A DNA stretch of 55,228 bases from Oscillatoriales cyanobacterium (GTDB taxonomy: Bacteria > Cyanobacteriota > Cyanobacteriia > Cyanobacteriales > Microcoleaceae): the NCBI GenBank assembly GCA_004294385.1, contig REAP01000088.1, forward strand, positions 1-55,228, read 5' to 3'. Shown here one piece after another: positions 42,232 to 51,811 of the stretch (positions within the stretch are counted from its first letter, which is position 1; each line of letters starts with the position of its first letter). The notes below the pieces were generated by a model. That model was not told where the DNA came from and searched no databases. It worked only from the letters and a program-made list of their open reading frames with translations. The position numbers and the translations under genes were made by a program.

Positions 42232-45051
42232 TTAACCATAACTCAGAATTAGCTGACTGCGTTGGATATGCAGAAGCTGAATTTCCTGCTGACTGACTTG
42301 TTCGAGCATAAACACCAGATGTTCAGGCTTCAGCACATTACCGTCACTGCGACAACTACCCCGATAGCGCAAGACGGCTGTACCTTGGGAGTTATGACTG
42401 GTGGCAGATTTATGATCTACAAGTTGTAGTTCCTGTAGCCGATCGCGCAAATTGACTTGTTGTATCTTACCCGACTTGGTAGTATGCTCCCGCCAAAAAT
42501 CCTCAGCTTCAACTATCGCCCGTACCCAAGCTTCCCAGTCACCCCTATAATCACCAGAGACAGGAGTCGAATTCTCGCCTTCTAATTCAGGATTTTCTGC
42601 CAATACACCCGGTACAGCCACAGTAATCAGGTACTCCGCTGCTTCCAACAACTGATTGGCAGAAGGAGATTTGACATCGATCGCCTCAACCCGATAAACA
42701 GGAATATTATCCGGGAGAGTTGCCACCAATTTTGCTTGAAAATCCTCAACATCCATCAACTCAGTTAGCTCAAAATCCGCAATTTCCCCAGTGCTGGTAA
42801 CGCCCAGAGGCAGAGCATTTGCGATGGAAATGCGGGGGTTGGGGTGAAAGCCGCCGGTAAAAGAAATAGGTAAATCGGCTCTACGGACAACGCGATCGAA
42901 CAATCGGATCAAATCCAAATGACCAATCAAAGCCATGTCACCAATTTTACCAAACCACACCCGAAACCGCTGTTTGCGCTCTAGAACCGGCACAAACTCC
43001 CCAGCGAATGCCGGAATTGGCAATGGTTGTACAACAATATTGTGTCCAAAATCAGTGCCACAAACCCCACAGTGGGAACAGCCTTCAAAGGAACAATCGG
43101 GAACCGTGGCTGCTTCCAAAGCCTTTTGCAAATCAAGTTTTAGCCAATTTTTGTCAATTCCCGTATCCAAATGATCCCACGGTAAAGGTTGATCCAGTAG
43201 GGGCGGTGCCCCCGTACCCGCCCCTTGGGAGAGGGGGGAAGTGGGGGAATTGGGAAACTCTTCCTGCTTCCTGATATCCGTTAAATCCGTTACAGAATCC
43301 GCTGCCGAGACATCCGTTAAATCCGTTACAGAATCCGCTGCCGAACTTCCTTCTTCCTGCTCAAAAAGATTCCATTCACCGCTTTCGACTTGGCGATATT
43401 TCCAGGTAAGATCGGATTCGGCGATCGCCTGAGTCCAAGCCTTATGCGCCTGATCCAAACTTTCCCACCACGCATCCATACCAGCCCCAAGTTCCCACGC
43501 ACGGCGGACTACAGCGCTCAAACGTCGATCGCCCCGGCCGACAAAATCCTCCATTGCCGAAATCCGCACATCCGTGTAATTTACCTTCACGCCATTCATT
43601 CCGCGAAATTCTTGCTTCAGCAGTTTTTGCTTACGAGAAAACTCTGTGGTAGAAACCGAATGCCATTGAAACGGAGTATGGGGCTTCGGCGTAAAGTTAG
43701 AAATTGTCAAGTTGAAATGCAGTCTGCGTCGGCCATCAATCCGGCATTCCCTGCTTAGCCAGCGGACTGTTTCGGCGATACCCACAACATCAACATCTGT
43801 TTCCCCAGGTAAACCGATCATAAAATACAGTTTGATTTTATCCCAACCGCGATCGACCGCAGTCTTCACACCCCTGAGCAATTCCTCGTTAGTCAAACCT
43901 TTGTTAACAATGTCTCGCATCCGCTGCGTACCAGCTTCCGGCGCAAAAGTCAACCCACTTTGGCGCGTGCCACCGAGAATATCGGCAATATTGTCATCAA
44001 ATCTGTCAACCCGCTGGCTGGGTAGAGACAGAGAAATATTTTTATCTTGCAGGCGGTTTTTAATTTCCATGCCGACTGCTGGGAGTGCAAGATAGTCGGA
44101 ACAACTCAGGGAAAGCAGGGAAAATTCGCTGTGCCCGGTGGCTTTCATCCCTTGTTCGATCGCCTCTACGACTTGTTGAGGTTCCACATCGCGCGCGGGG
44201 CGAGTCAACATTCCCGGTTGACAAAAGCGACAACCGCGAGTACAACCACGGCGGATTTCTATTGTCAGGCGATCGTGTACTGTCTGAACATAGGAAACTA
44301 GCCCGATCGAATAAGCTGGAATCGGAGTCGCCACCCGGCGTAAAATTCGTGCTGGAACATCGGGGCGATTGGGATGGACGGAACCATCTGCCGCCATATC
44401 ATAGAATTGTGGGACATAAACGCCGGGAATTTGCGCCAAATCCAGCAACAAAGCTGGTTTACTCAAACCATTAGTTTTGCCTTCTGCCAAAATCAAGCCA
44501 ATTTCTGGCAACAATTCTTCGCCATCACCCAAAGCGATGAAGTCAAAAAAGTCAGCATAGGGTTCGGGATTGGAAGTTGCCGTTTGGCCACCAGCAAAAA
44601 TTAGTGGGAGTTCGGGATTAGTTGCTCTTTCTTGCCAAGTTAGGGGAATGCCAGCTAAATCTAGCATTTCCAGAATATTTGTGGCTCCCAGTTCATAGCT
44701 GAGGCTGAATCCTAGGATATCAAATTCAGTGAGCGATCGCCTAGATTCCACTGCAAATAAGGGAGTTTTGGTCGTTAGCGCAGCCCTCGGAGAGGATCGC
44801 AATTTAGCCGCCAAATCAGGTGCAGGTAAATAAGCGCGATCGCACAATTGCCTCGGCCCAGCATTTAAAATGTTGTAAAGAATGATGTGTCCCAAATTGG
44901 AAGCACCAACTTCATACACTTCTGGATAAGTCAGCACCCAACGCACTATTGCTGAATCCCAAGGCTTCCGTACAGCACCCAACTCATTGCCTAGATAACG
45001 AGCAGGTTGATTGATTTCTGATGTAAGTAATTCTTCGACTGTGACTGGCAT
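42232..45051 (-). CDS. TIGR03960-type B12-binding/radical SAM protein with C-terminal DUF2344 domain
   Basis: 939 residues. N-terminal cobalamin-binding-like region (~35-185), radical SAM cluster motif CTRGCRFC (Cys270/274/277) with RLTIEIRRGC before it and MIGLPGETD later, a tail with CGVCG (~685), and the DUF2344 domain (~710-939: FGKIGDMALIGHLDLIRLFD, PNPRISIANALPLG). Full-length family members pair with RNase E/G genes in many bacteria, as here, though the substrate is unknown. The linker at ~585-610 holds a duplication SAADSVTDLTD(V/I), encoded by a 36-bp direct repeat. Reading frame intact. Confidence 0.9.
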   Translation of the reverse strand: MPVTVEELLTSEINQPARYLGNELGAVRKPWDSAIVRWVLTYPEVYEVGASNLGHIILYNILNAGPRQLCDRAYLPAPDLAAKLRSSPRAALTTKTPLFAVESRRSLTEFDILGFSLSYELGATNILEMLDLAGIPLTWQERATNPELPLIFAGGQTATSNPEPYADFFDFIALGDGEELLPEIGLILAEGKTNGLSKPALLLDLAQIPGVYVPQFYDMAADGSVHPNRPDVPARILRRVATPIPAYSIGLVSYVQTVHDRLTIEIRRGCTRGCRFCQPGMLTRPARDVEPQQVVEAIEQGMKATGHSEFSLLSLSCSDYLALPAVGMEIKNRLQDKNISLSLPSQRVDRFDDNIADILGGTRQSGLTFAPEAGTQRMRDIVNKGLTNEELLRGVKTAVDRGWDKIKLYFMIGLPGETDVDVVGIAETVRWLSRECRIDGRRRLHFNLTISNFTPKPHTPFQWHSVSTTEFSRKQKLLKQEFRGMNGVKVNYTDVRISAMEDFVGRGDRRLSAVVRRAWELGAGMDAWWESLDQAHKAWTQAIAESDLTWKYRQVESGEWNLFEQEEGSSAADSVTDLTDVSAADSVTDLTDIRKQEEFPNSPTSPLSQGAGTGAPPLLDQPLPWDHLDTGIDKNWLKLDLQKALEAATVPDCSFEGCSHCGVCGTDFGHNIVVQPLPIPAFAGEFVPVLERKQRFRVWFGKIGDMALIGHLDLIRLFDRVVRRADLPISFTGGFHPNPRISIANALPLGVTSTGEIADFELTELMDVEDFQAKLVATLPDNIPVYRVEAIDVKSPSANQLLEAAEYLITVAVPGVLAENPELEGENSTPVSGDYRGDWEAWVRAIVEAEDFWREHTTKSGKIQQVNLRDRLQELQLVDHKSATSHNSQGTAVLRYRGSCRSDGNVLKPEHLVFMLEQVSQQEIQLLHIQRSQLILSYG

Positions 45052-45149
45052 ATGACTAAATTAGCAATTATTTGGATTCAAACCGAACTTTTCTTTTTGG
45101 ATAAGAAGTGTTTACATATATCAAATTTATAATCGACTGTTATTAGGCC

Positions 45150-45394
45150 GTAGGTTGGGTTGAGGAACCAATGATGTCAACAACCAGGTAAAACCCATAG
45201 TCCGGCAAGGGTTGAAACCCCTGCCTCAAAGCGCAAGTCCTCTCAAAGAGGACTGAAGAACTCCTGCCGTCCTCTTTGAGAGGATGACCAACGAACTTGG
45301 CGGGCTGACAGCTTAAGTAGACACCAATATTGAGGAACGAAACCCAACATTTTTCTTGGATTTATTGGGTTGCACAATGCTTAACCCAACCTAC
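45150..45394. repeat. GTAGGTTGGGTT hairpin repeat interrupted by a MITE-like element
   Basis: Terminal GTAGGTTGGGTT (45150-45161) and AACCCAACCTAC (45383-45394) are exact complements. Removing the 162-bp insert and one 8-bp duplication leaves about 75 bp, the size of the intact copy at 20867-20942. Confidence 0.85.
45168..45329. repeat. 162-bp MITE-like element (copy 2) with 8-bp target duplication
   Basis: Begins CCAATGATGTCAAC, ends CTTAAGTAGACACCAATA, and shares AACTTGGCGGGCTGACAGC and AAGTCCTCTCAAAGAGGACTG with the 216-bp copy at 33843. Flanked by TTGAGGAA at 45160-45167 and 45330-45337. Non-coding. Confidence 0.87.
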
Positions 45395-45606
45395 AGAAGA
45401 AATTCATACCTACTTAACACTAATGAGTCTAAATTGATGTTGGGGAAACCGATCAATTAATTGGAGTAGTTTTACTGTACCTTTATTTAATTATTTTTTA
45501 TCCCCACCTTAATGTAATTAAAATCACTTGTTAGCCTTGATTTAGATCACCCATTAGAGATATAGTTTAGAGTAAGATTAAAACATACTAAGTTCTCCGA
45601 TCTACC

Positions 45607-45801
45607 ATGCAAGCAACTCATGCTATTCGTAAACTTGTAGAAAAAGCCCTCAATATCAAACGGCTGACACCAGATATTGAAAATGAAATTAACTACGAAC
45701 TTACTCGTTTGGGCTATATATCCGATATTGACTACGAAGCTTTAGAGTTATTAATGAATGAAATGGATGAAGGGCGGATTCAATTGGTCGCTAGTCTTTA
45801 A
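45607..45801 (+). CDS. Small conserved cyanobacterial protein, 64 residues
   Basis: Soluble, helical and acidic at the end: IRKLVEKALNIKRLTPDIEN, EINYELTRLGYISDIDYEAL and ELLMNEMDEGRI. The ATG lies after an AT-rich promoter-like stretch (GAGATATAGTTTAGAG at 45556). This layout, a short two-helix protein with an EMDEGRI(Q/L) end, resembles small conserved proteins of filamentous cyanobacteria, but I do not know a name. Convergent with the hybrid kinase, 16 bp apart. Confidence 0.65.
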   Translation: MQATHAIRKLVEKALNIKRLTPDIENEINYELTRLGYISDIDYEALELLMNEMDEGRIQLVASL

Positions 45802-45817
45802 ATTGACAGACTTTCTT

Positions 45818-47890
45818 CTAACTGATTCGCGATCGCCCCATCAAACTAGCCACAGTCACCATCAACTCCATCGGATCGATCGGCTTAGGCAGATGAATTT
45901 GAAAACCCAGCCGCAGCGCCCGCACCCGTTCCTCCACCCTACCATAGGCTGTCAAAGCCACCGCCGGAATTTCCGCCCACTCAGAAACCGATCGCACTTG
46001 CTCAATCAAATCTTTTCCCTCTGCCATAGGCATTGCCAGATCGAGAATTAACACATCCGGCGATCGCCTTTGCATCGATTCCAGAGCCTCCATGACTGAG
46101 ACTGCGGTCTCCACCTCGGCCCCACAATTTTCGAGTACCACTCGCGCAAAATCCAAGGAATCCTCGTCATTATCAACCATTAACACCCGCACTCCAGAAA
46201 GGTTGATATTAACAGAAGACTCATTTATAGGTGCGATCGCCCTTCTCTCTCGAATCAGAAACTTCCCAGGCGCAAGAGCACAAAATCCGCCATTACCCCT
46301 GCGCTGTTGCACCGGCAACCGCACCAAAAATTTTGATCCTTGTCCCTTCCCAGCAGACGTCGCTTGCACCGTCCCCCCGTGCATTTCCACCAAATGGCGG
46401 ACGATCGCCAAACCCACGCCTAATCCATTGTACGATCGAGTCGTAGAGCCGTCAGCTTGACTAAACCGATCGAAAACATGAGGCAGAAAATCAGCGCTAA
46501 TCCCCTCTCCCGTATCACTCACCTCAATTTCGACACTAGCCGACAACAAATTTGCCCCGGATCCTAACTGAGGCGAAATCCCACCATCCACCTTCCGCAA
46601 CGCCACCATCACCTTTCCTTCAGGGGGCGTAAACTTAATTGCATTCGAGAGCAAATTCCAGGCCACCTGCTGCAAACGGCCCGAATCTCCAAAAATTCGC
46701 ACCAAAGTCGGCTCAAAGTCCGTCACAATTTCAATATTTTTTGCCCTCGCAGCAGTTGCAAGAGTTTCGATCGCAGCCTCAACATTTGACATCAAATCCA
46801 CCCACCGCAAATTCAGCGATAGCTGACCGGTAATAATCTGCGACACGTCCAACAAATCGTCGATTAGCGTCCCTAGAGACCTCGTATTGCGATCGATCGT
46901 TTCCAGAGCCCGAACCGTCGTATTTTCATCAAACTTGCGGTAACGCAGCAATTGAGTCCATCCCAGCATCGCATTTAGCGGCGTCCGCAACTCGTGAGAC
47001 AAAGTTGCTAGAAACTCATCTTTAATTCGGTTCAGCCCCGCTAATTCCTCAGCTCGATCCTCAAGTTGTTTTTCTAACCTTTTGCGATAGCTCAAATCAA
47101 GAATAAAAGCCACAGATTCTTCCCGCTTATCCACCAACAAAACATACCCCACCAACACCGAAATCCGGCTACCATCTAAGCGCACGTATTCCTTTTCATA
47201 AGGAGTACAAACCCCCGTTGCTTTTGCCTCTGCGATCCCGATCGCATCCAACGGTAGATACTCCGTAGGTGTGATGTCAATCCACCGCAGTTCCCCCCGT
47301 TGCAAATGTTCCCGTGTGTAGCCAGTTATCCGCAAAAATTCGTCGTTAGCATAGCTGATGCCACCATTAACATTACCAAACAGAATTCCCATCAAGTTAG
47401 ATTCTAGCAAACACCTCAGCCTTTCCTCACTAGCTTGTAGTGCTGCTTCTGTTTGTTTCCTATCTAGGCGTTCCTGAACTTCCCGTAGTGCCCGCACAAT
47501 AGACGGCACTAGCCGCGTCAAACGCCGTTTGACCACATAATCTGTAGCACCTTTTTTCAAAGTCTCGATCGCCACTTCTTCACCCAAAGTAGCCGATACA
47601 AAAATAAACGGCAGTCCCGGATAACTAGCACGAGCTATTTCCAATGCTTCTATCCCATTAAACCCAGGCAGCATATAGTCTGCCAGAATAATATCGTAGC
47701 AGTTTTTTTCCAGTGCCGCTACAAAATTTCCCCGCGTTTCCACGCACACCAAAGAAAAGTCCAGCCCACCATCCACTAGATATGCCTGTATCAGTTCGGC
47801 ATCCAGCGGACTGTCTTCTAGTAAAAGGATATTTAGCGTTTTCACAAAAGTTTTATTAGTCTGAGAAACTGTAAAGCCAGCCTGACTCAT
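45818..47890 (-). CDS. Hybrid histidine kinase, REC-PAS-HisKA-HATPase-REC
   Basis: 690 residues. N-terminal receiver (~19-135; Asp71 in DIILADYMLPG), PAS (~155-270; FLRITGYTREHL), HisKA with His299 (FLATLSHELRTPLNAMLGW), HATPase_c (NLLSNAIKFTP, VSDTGEGIS, NGLGVGLAIV), and C-terminal receiver (~566-685; Asp617 in VLILDLAMPMAEG). Cytosolic, no TM. Phosphate should pass from His299 to Asp617, and the N-terminal receiver makes it an input as well as an output protein, typical of cyanobacterial multistep phosphorelays. No output regulator is adjacent. The large propeller gene lies upstream on the same strand, 256 bp away. Confidence 0.93.
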   Translation of the reverse strand: MSQAGFTVSQTNKTFVKTLNILLLEDSPLDAELIQAYLVDGGLDFSLVCVETRGNFVAALEKNCYDIILADYMLPGFNGIEALEIARASYPGLPFIFVSATLGEEVAIETLKKGATDYVVKRRLTRLVPSIVRALREVQERLDRKQTEAALQASEERLRCLLESNLMGILFGNVNGGISYANDEFLRITGYTREHLQRGELRWIDITPTEYLPLDAIGIAEAKATGVCTPYEKEYVRLDGSRISVLVGYVLLVDKREESVAFILDLSYRKRLEKQLEDRAEELAGLNRIKDEFLATLSHELRTPLNAMLGWTQLLRYRKFDENTTVRALETIDRNTRSLGTLIDDLLDVSQIITGQLSLNLRWVDLMSNVEAAIETLATAARAKNIEIVTDFEPTLVRIFGDSGRLQQVAWNLLSNAIKFTPPEGKVMVALRKVDGGISPQLGSGANLLSASVEIEVSDTGEGISADFLPHVFDRFSQADGSTTRSYNGLGVGLAIVRHLVEMHGGTVQATSAGKGQGSKFLVRLPVQQRRGNGGFCALAPGKFLIRERRAIAPINESSVNINLSGVRVLMVDNDEDSLDFARVVLENCGAEVETAVSVMEALESMQRRSPDVLILDLAMPMAEGKDLIEQVRSVSEWAEIPAVALTAYGRVEERVRALRLGFQIHLPKPIDPMELMVTVASLMGRSRIS

Positions 47891-48020
47891 GTTTATATTT
47901 TTGTAGTTTTTTCCAAAATAGATTGATTAGCAAAAGTTCTAAGATGTTCCTGGTAGTTAGGAGCTAACTGGATTCTTGTAAAATTAACATAAATTGTTTT
48001 TGATTTGATCCGATGTTCAC

Positions 48021-48046
48021 AAACATCTATCTAAAGATAGATGTTT
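48021..48046. terminator. Perfect 12-bp hairpin between the propeller and kinase genes
   Basis: AAACATCTATCT pairs with AGATAGATGTTT around AA. A second repeat, AAAACCCAGTTTCT/AGAAACCAGGTTTT, lies at 48062-48126 just after the propeller-gene stop and probably ends its transcript. Confidence 0.6.
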
Positions 48047-48146
48047 TCAATTTTCCTAATTTTAAAACCCAGTTTCTTCGAGTCTAGAGTCTAGGAGGCA
48101 CTTCGACGATCAGAAACCAGGTTTTTTAATCTTATCAAATTGTTTG

Positions 48147-50894
48147 CTATGCGATCGAAATAATACTACTTCGTTCATAAGGCAATCGATTAGTCGGCAA
48201 AACCTCAAGGCTTATTTGTAGCGAATCCAAAGCCGGATTGTCAGCTAGCACCTTTTTGGTCAATTTTTTATTCACAACTTCCCAAAAATCGGTTTCATTG
48301 GGGTAATTAGCCAAGAAATTCTCAATACTCTTGTAAATCGGCACAAAGTCGGGATACTCATCCGTAGCAATTCCTGGTTTGTACTGATACTTGACATCAA
48401 TATTTAGGTTGTTCAAGCCCTGATGGTCGATCGAGTAATTAGCAAACTTGAAATCCCACAGCTCACCTAATTTACCATCTTGAGTGCGAGTAACGGTACT
48501 GCTGCGATCGTAAGGCGATCGATTCGTCGGCAAAATATCCACATCCACTGTCACCGACGAAAGTGCCGGATTTGCCGCAACCACTTTTTCCGTCACATTT
48601 TTATTTACAACTTCCCAAGAATCCGTTTCATTGGGGTAATTAGCCAAAAGATTGTCAATACTCTTGTAAATCGGCACAAAATCGGGATACTGAAAATTTT
48701 CAATCCCATTTTGATACTGGTAATTTACATCAATATTTAGGTTGTTCAGCCCTTGATGATCGATCGGGTAATTTGCAACTGTAAAATTCAACTTTTCGGT
48801 CAATTTAGCATCGGAAGGAAAGAAAGCAATCCCCACGGGACGCTTTAACTTACTATCGGGAGTCACAAAAATAGAATTGTTACTAGAACCAATATTCCCA
48901 CCAATTGGCTGCGGGTCGCCAGTTTTTCCATTGTAGCGCAAAACAGCACCGGCAGAATTAGCATTAGCACGGTTGTCAAAGCCAACTGCAAACAAATTGC
49001 TGATCGGCGAAAATGCCAAACTACCTACATAATTGCTACTGGGGACTGTCTCAGTATAATTAGTAGATAAAGTCTTGAGTAATTCCCCAGTTTTCAAATT
49101 GTAACGCCTAATATCATTAGCAAAATCGCTCACATAAAGGTCGCCATCATTCGGCCCAATCGCCATGCCCAAAAGACTCACAAATCCCTGACTCCTAGGC
49201 GAAGCACCGGGTGAAGCAAAAATACTAAACTGCTTAGTTTCCAGGTTATAGCGAAGTACCTGACTGAGGAAATTATCGCTAAAACTTGCTTGACCATTTC
49301 GAGCAACACTCCCCTGAGTTGTCACGTACAAACTACCATCAGGAGCGAATACCAAACCATTAGGGCCATTCAGTCCTCCCGCTTGCTGATTTCCCACAGC
49401 AAATACATCAATAAACTGCCCTGTTTTGCCGTTGTAGCGGAGAATTTGGTCAGTCAAAAAACTGCTGACATAAAAATTACCATCAGGGCCAAAAGCTAAA
49501 CCGTAAGGGCGAGACAATCCACCTGTTTCATCAGTCAGCGTGTTCGGATTGTCGCCGACAAATTTGTCAATAAATTCACCAGTAATTCCGTCATACCGCA
49601 ATACCGCAGATGCTCCTGTTTCTCCCGATTTCCCTGGTTTGTCACCGCTAGCAATGTAAATATCAGACTTGCCATCGCCGTTGCCATCTGGTCCAAAGAT
49701 GACCGTATCTGGTTTGGACAAACCGCCACTTGCTGCGGGAATAAATTCGTCGATAAAATTGCCTGTATTGCCATCAAAGCGCAGTATATTATCTCCCCTA
49801 GTATTGCCAACTAGGAAAGTTCCTTGAGGGTTACTGGGTTGAGTGCGAGTAACTTTGCTGGTGCGGTTGTAGGGTAAGCTTTGGCTTGGCAAAACGTTCA
49901 AATCAATCTTGATTCCCGCTAGCGCAGGATTTTCGTTCAGGATATTTTGAGTCAATTTTTTATTGACAATTTCCCAAAAATCTGTTTCGTTCGGATAGTT
50001 GGTTAAAAACTTATCAATACCTTTGTAGATTGGCACAAAATCGGGATATTCTGGTTGGGTAATTCCCGGCTTATACTGGTAATTGACATCAAGATTTAGC
50101 TTGTTTAATCCTTGGTGATTGATTGCATAGTCTTTGAAGGAAAAATCAAAATCTTCTTTGATTTTGCCTGATTGACTGAGAAAAACTGTGCTAGCGCGAT
50201 CGTAGGGTAATCTATCTGTCGGCAAAATTTCCAGTTGCAGGGTAACATCTGTCAGTGCGGGATTTTCATCTAGCACTTTTTGACTCAGATTTTTGTTAAG
50301 AATTTCCCAAAAATCTGTTTCGTTTGGGTAGTTAACTAGGAAGTTATCAATGCTTTTGTAAATTGGCACAAAATCAGGATATTCTTGTTTGGTAATTCCC
50401 GGTTTTAATTCGTAACCAACTTTGATATTTAGGGTGTTTAAACCTTGGTGATCGATGGTGTAATTCTTAAAGTTGAAAGCCCATTTTTCTGAAGGGAATA
50501 GGGCAGAATTTCTAGATGCAAATCGCTCTGGATTTCCGCCTGCATCACTAATCGCAAAATCCATGCCTGTAAGTTCGTCTCGCTGAACTTTAATGTCGGT
50601 ATCTGGCTCGGATATGAGATTGCGAGCGGATTTCTGATTGTTGTCTGCTGTTTCCAGGGCTCCGAAGTCGGTGAATCGTTCAAAAAGCTCGATCGCACCA
50701 CCAACAGCTAAATCTAGTTTATGCGTCAAATCATCGCTGGTATCAAATAAAACATTAGTTTCCCCAACTGCAATGTTTTTAGTCGGATTTAGGCGATCGA
50801 ACTTACTGCCAAATAAGTCGGGAATTTCCGCTGAAAAAACCTGATTATTTCCCTGAATTGGGTTTTCTTCAAAAAGTTTCGCTGTGTTTAACAT
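48147..50894 (-). CDS. Large protein with four ~105-residue repeats around a beta-propeller
   Basis: 915 residues. N-terminal ~135: unique, acidic, no signal peptide. Residues ~137-240, 248-352, 700-804 and 812-915 are four copies of one module: F-x-Y-x-I-(D/N)-HQGLN, L-N-(I/L)-x-V-x-Y, YPDFVPIYK, NYPNETD(F/S)WE, NPAL and LP(T/S)...PY-x-R(S/T)S. Residues ~358-695 form an NHL/SMP-30-like beta-propeller with blades (GPDGN-FYVSS, RYN-x-KTG, SRPYGLAFGPDG). The module, with a beta-hairpin, two helices and then a beta pair ending in P-x-x-x-x-PY-x-R, is reminiscent of the T-fold (FolB-type), a guess only. Secretion route unclear. Function unknown. Confidence 0.75.
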   Translation of the reverse strand: MLNTAKLFEENPIQGNNQVFSAEIPDLFGSKFDRLNPTKNIAVGETNVLFDTSDDLTHKLDLAVGGAIELFERFTDFGALETADNNQKSARNLISEPDTDIKVQRDELTGMDFAISDAGGNPERFASRNSALFPSEKWAFNFKNYTIDHQGLNTLNIKVGYELKPGITKQEYPDFVPIYKSIDNFLVNYPNETDFWEILNKNLSQKVLDENPALTDVTLQLEILPTDRLPYDRASTVFLSQSGKIKEDFDFSFKDYAINHQGLNKLNLDVNYQYKPGITQPEYPDFVPIYKGIDKFLTNYPNETDFWEIVNKKLTQNILNENPALAGIKIDLNVLPSQSLPYNRTSKVTRTQPSNPQGTFLVGNTRGDNILRFDGNTGNFIDEFIPAASGGLSKPDTVIFGPDGNGDGKSDIYIASGDKPGKSGETGASAVLRYDGITGEFIDKFVGDNPNTLTDETGGLSRPYGLAFGPDGNFYVSSFLTDQILRYNGKTGQFIDVFAVGNQQAGGLNGPNGLVFAPDGSLYVTTQGSVARNGQASFSDNFLSQVLRYNLETKQFSIFASPGASPRSQGFVSLLGMAIGPNDGDLYVSDFANDIRRYNLKTGELLKTLSTNYTETVPSSNYVGSLAFSPISNLFAVGFDNRANANSAGAVLRYNGKTGDPQPIGGNIGSSNNSIFVTPDSKLKRPVGIAFFPSDAKLTEKLNFTVANYPIDHQGLNNLNIDVNYQYQNGIENFQYPDFVPIYKSIDNLLANYPNETDSWEVVNKNVTEKVVAANPALSSVTVDVDILPTNRSPYDRSSTVTRTQDGKLGELWDFKFANYSIDHQGLNNLNIDVKYQYKPGIATDEYPDFVPIYKSIENFLANYPNETDFWEVVNKKLTKKVLADNPALDSLQISLEVLPTNRLPYERSSIISIA

Positions 50895-51079
50895 AAGCTA
50901 TTCTGCCACTATCTCCAGAGTAAATTACACAGAGCCTACACCCTGATCTTGTAATAAAAATGCTAAGTACAATAATTGTCTTCGACTGATGAAATTAAGG
51001 GCGATCGCTTTTTTTCAATCAGCCACAACAGTTGACGGGATTTTCGGATCATATTAACACGATCGACATATTGCGGATC
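50895..51079. other. Short intergenic region upstream of the propeller gene
   Basis: Contains GCGATCG HIP1-like sites and AT-rich DNA that should hold the propeller-gene promoter. Nothing else recognised. Confidence 0.4.
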
Positions 51080-51292
51080 CTAATTTTCCAAAATCTCAAC
51101 CAAATCTTCGATCGCAATATCAAACGCACGGGCCATCTTATCCAAAGCCGTGTAATCTACAGTTGCCATGCCTTGAGAGTTCGCATAGGTAATGATCGTG
51201 GTATATGGAATACCTGTTCTTTTGGAGACTTCTGTCAGATTCCAACCCTTCTCTTGAGCAAATTCTCGAACTCGCAGCCTAATTCGTCCCAT
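51080..51292 (-). CDS. Xre-type HTH transcriptional regulator
   Basis: 70 residues from the ATG at 51292, chosen because AAGAGGTA lies directly upstream; a longer frame to 51340 is less likely. MGRIRLRVREFAQEKGWNLT, EVSKRTGIPYTTIITYANSQ and MARAFDIAIEDLVEIL give the helix-turn-helix (~17-40) and the family end ~FDIAIEDLVE. This is a stand-alone Cro/C1-type DNA-binding domain, typical of phage-derived or toxin-antitoxin regulators. Its target is unknown; it is divergent from the small gene at 51418. Confidence 0.85.
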   Translation of the reverse strand: MGRIRLRVREFAQEKGWNLTEVSKRTGIPYTTIITYANSQGMATVDYTALDKMARAFDIAIEDLVEILEN

Positions 51293-51417
51293 TACCTCTT
51301 GACAACACACGAGTATTCGTGTTGAAATAACTATAGACAAGCGATCGCCCTCCGACCTGATAAATCAAGAGCGATCGCCTTTCATTCACCACCCACAAAA
51401 GTGGGAAGGATTTTCCT

Positions 51418-51657
51418 ATGATACCAAAAGAACCGACTTATCGCGATCGACTTCAACCTTGGCATCTCATTCGCCACCTCCCCAACTGTCAACGCCTCAC
51501 AGTCGCCCGTTTCGCCCGCCGCCGTGATGCCGAATCTTATCTCAATGCACTCCGCCGCTTAATGCCCGCAGTCCCGCATACAATTGTGTTCGTGGCGGTG
51601 TCTGTGTTAGATGAAAACAGCGTGCCAATTTCGATGGAATTGGCGATCGAAGTTTAA
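51418..51657 (+). CDS. Small hypothetical protein, 79 residues
   Basis: Basic N-terminal half (TYRDRLQPWHLIRHLPNCQR, LTVARFARRRDAESYLNALR) and a hydrophobic beta-like end (HTIVFVAVSVL, SMELAIEV). The pattern (WHLIRHLPN, DAESYLNALR) looks like a real conserved cyanobacterial family, but I have no name for it. AGGATTTTCCT lies upstream of the ATG (AGGA spacing 9-12). A CAGGCAAGATGCCTG repeat follows its stop. Confidence 0.6.
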   Translation: MIPKEPTYRDRLQPWHLIRHLPNCQRLTVARFARRRDAESYLNALRRLMPAVPHTIVFVAVSVLDENSVPISMELAIEV

Positions 51658-51663
51658 GCCAAA

Positions 51664-51763
51664 AACAGGCAAGATGCCTGTTCCACAAACATTAAATTCT
51701 CTTGTGGGGTAGGCATCTTTCCCGCCCCAAAAAACAGGCAAGATGCCTGTTCCACAAACATTG
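51664..51763. repeat. Two CAGGCAAGATGCCTGTTCC units with GTGGGGTAGGCATC tail
   Basis: Units at about 51664 and 51731, separated by CTTGTGGGGTAGGCATCTTT. Same repeat family as 15120 and 19899. Confidence 0.9.
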
Positions 51764-51811
51764 AAATATGTTGCTAAACTGTAAATAGACTTAAGTCAAG
51801 GAGTCACATCA

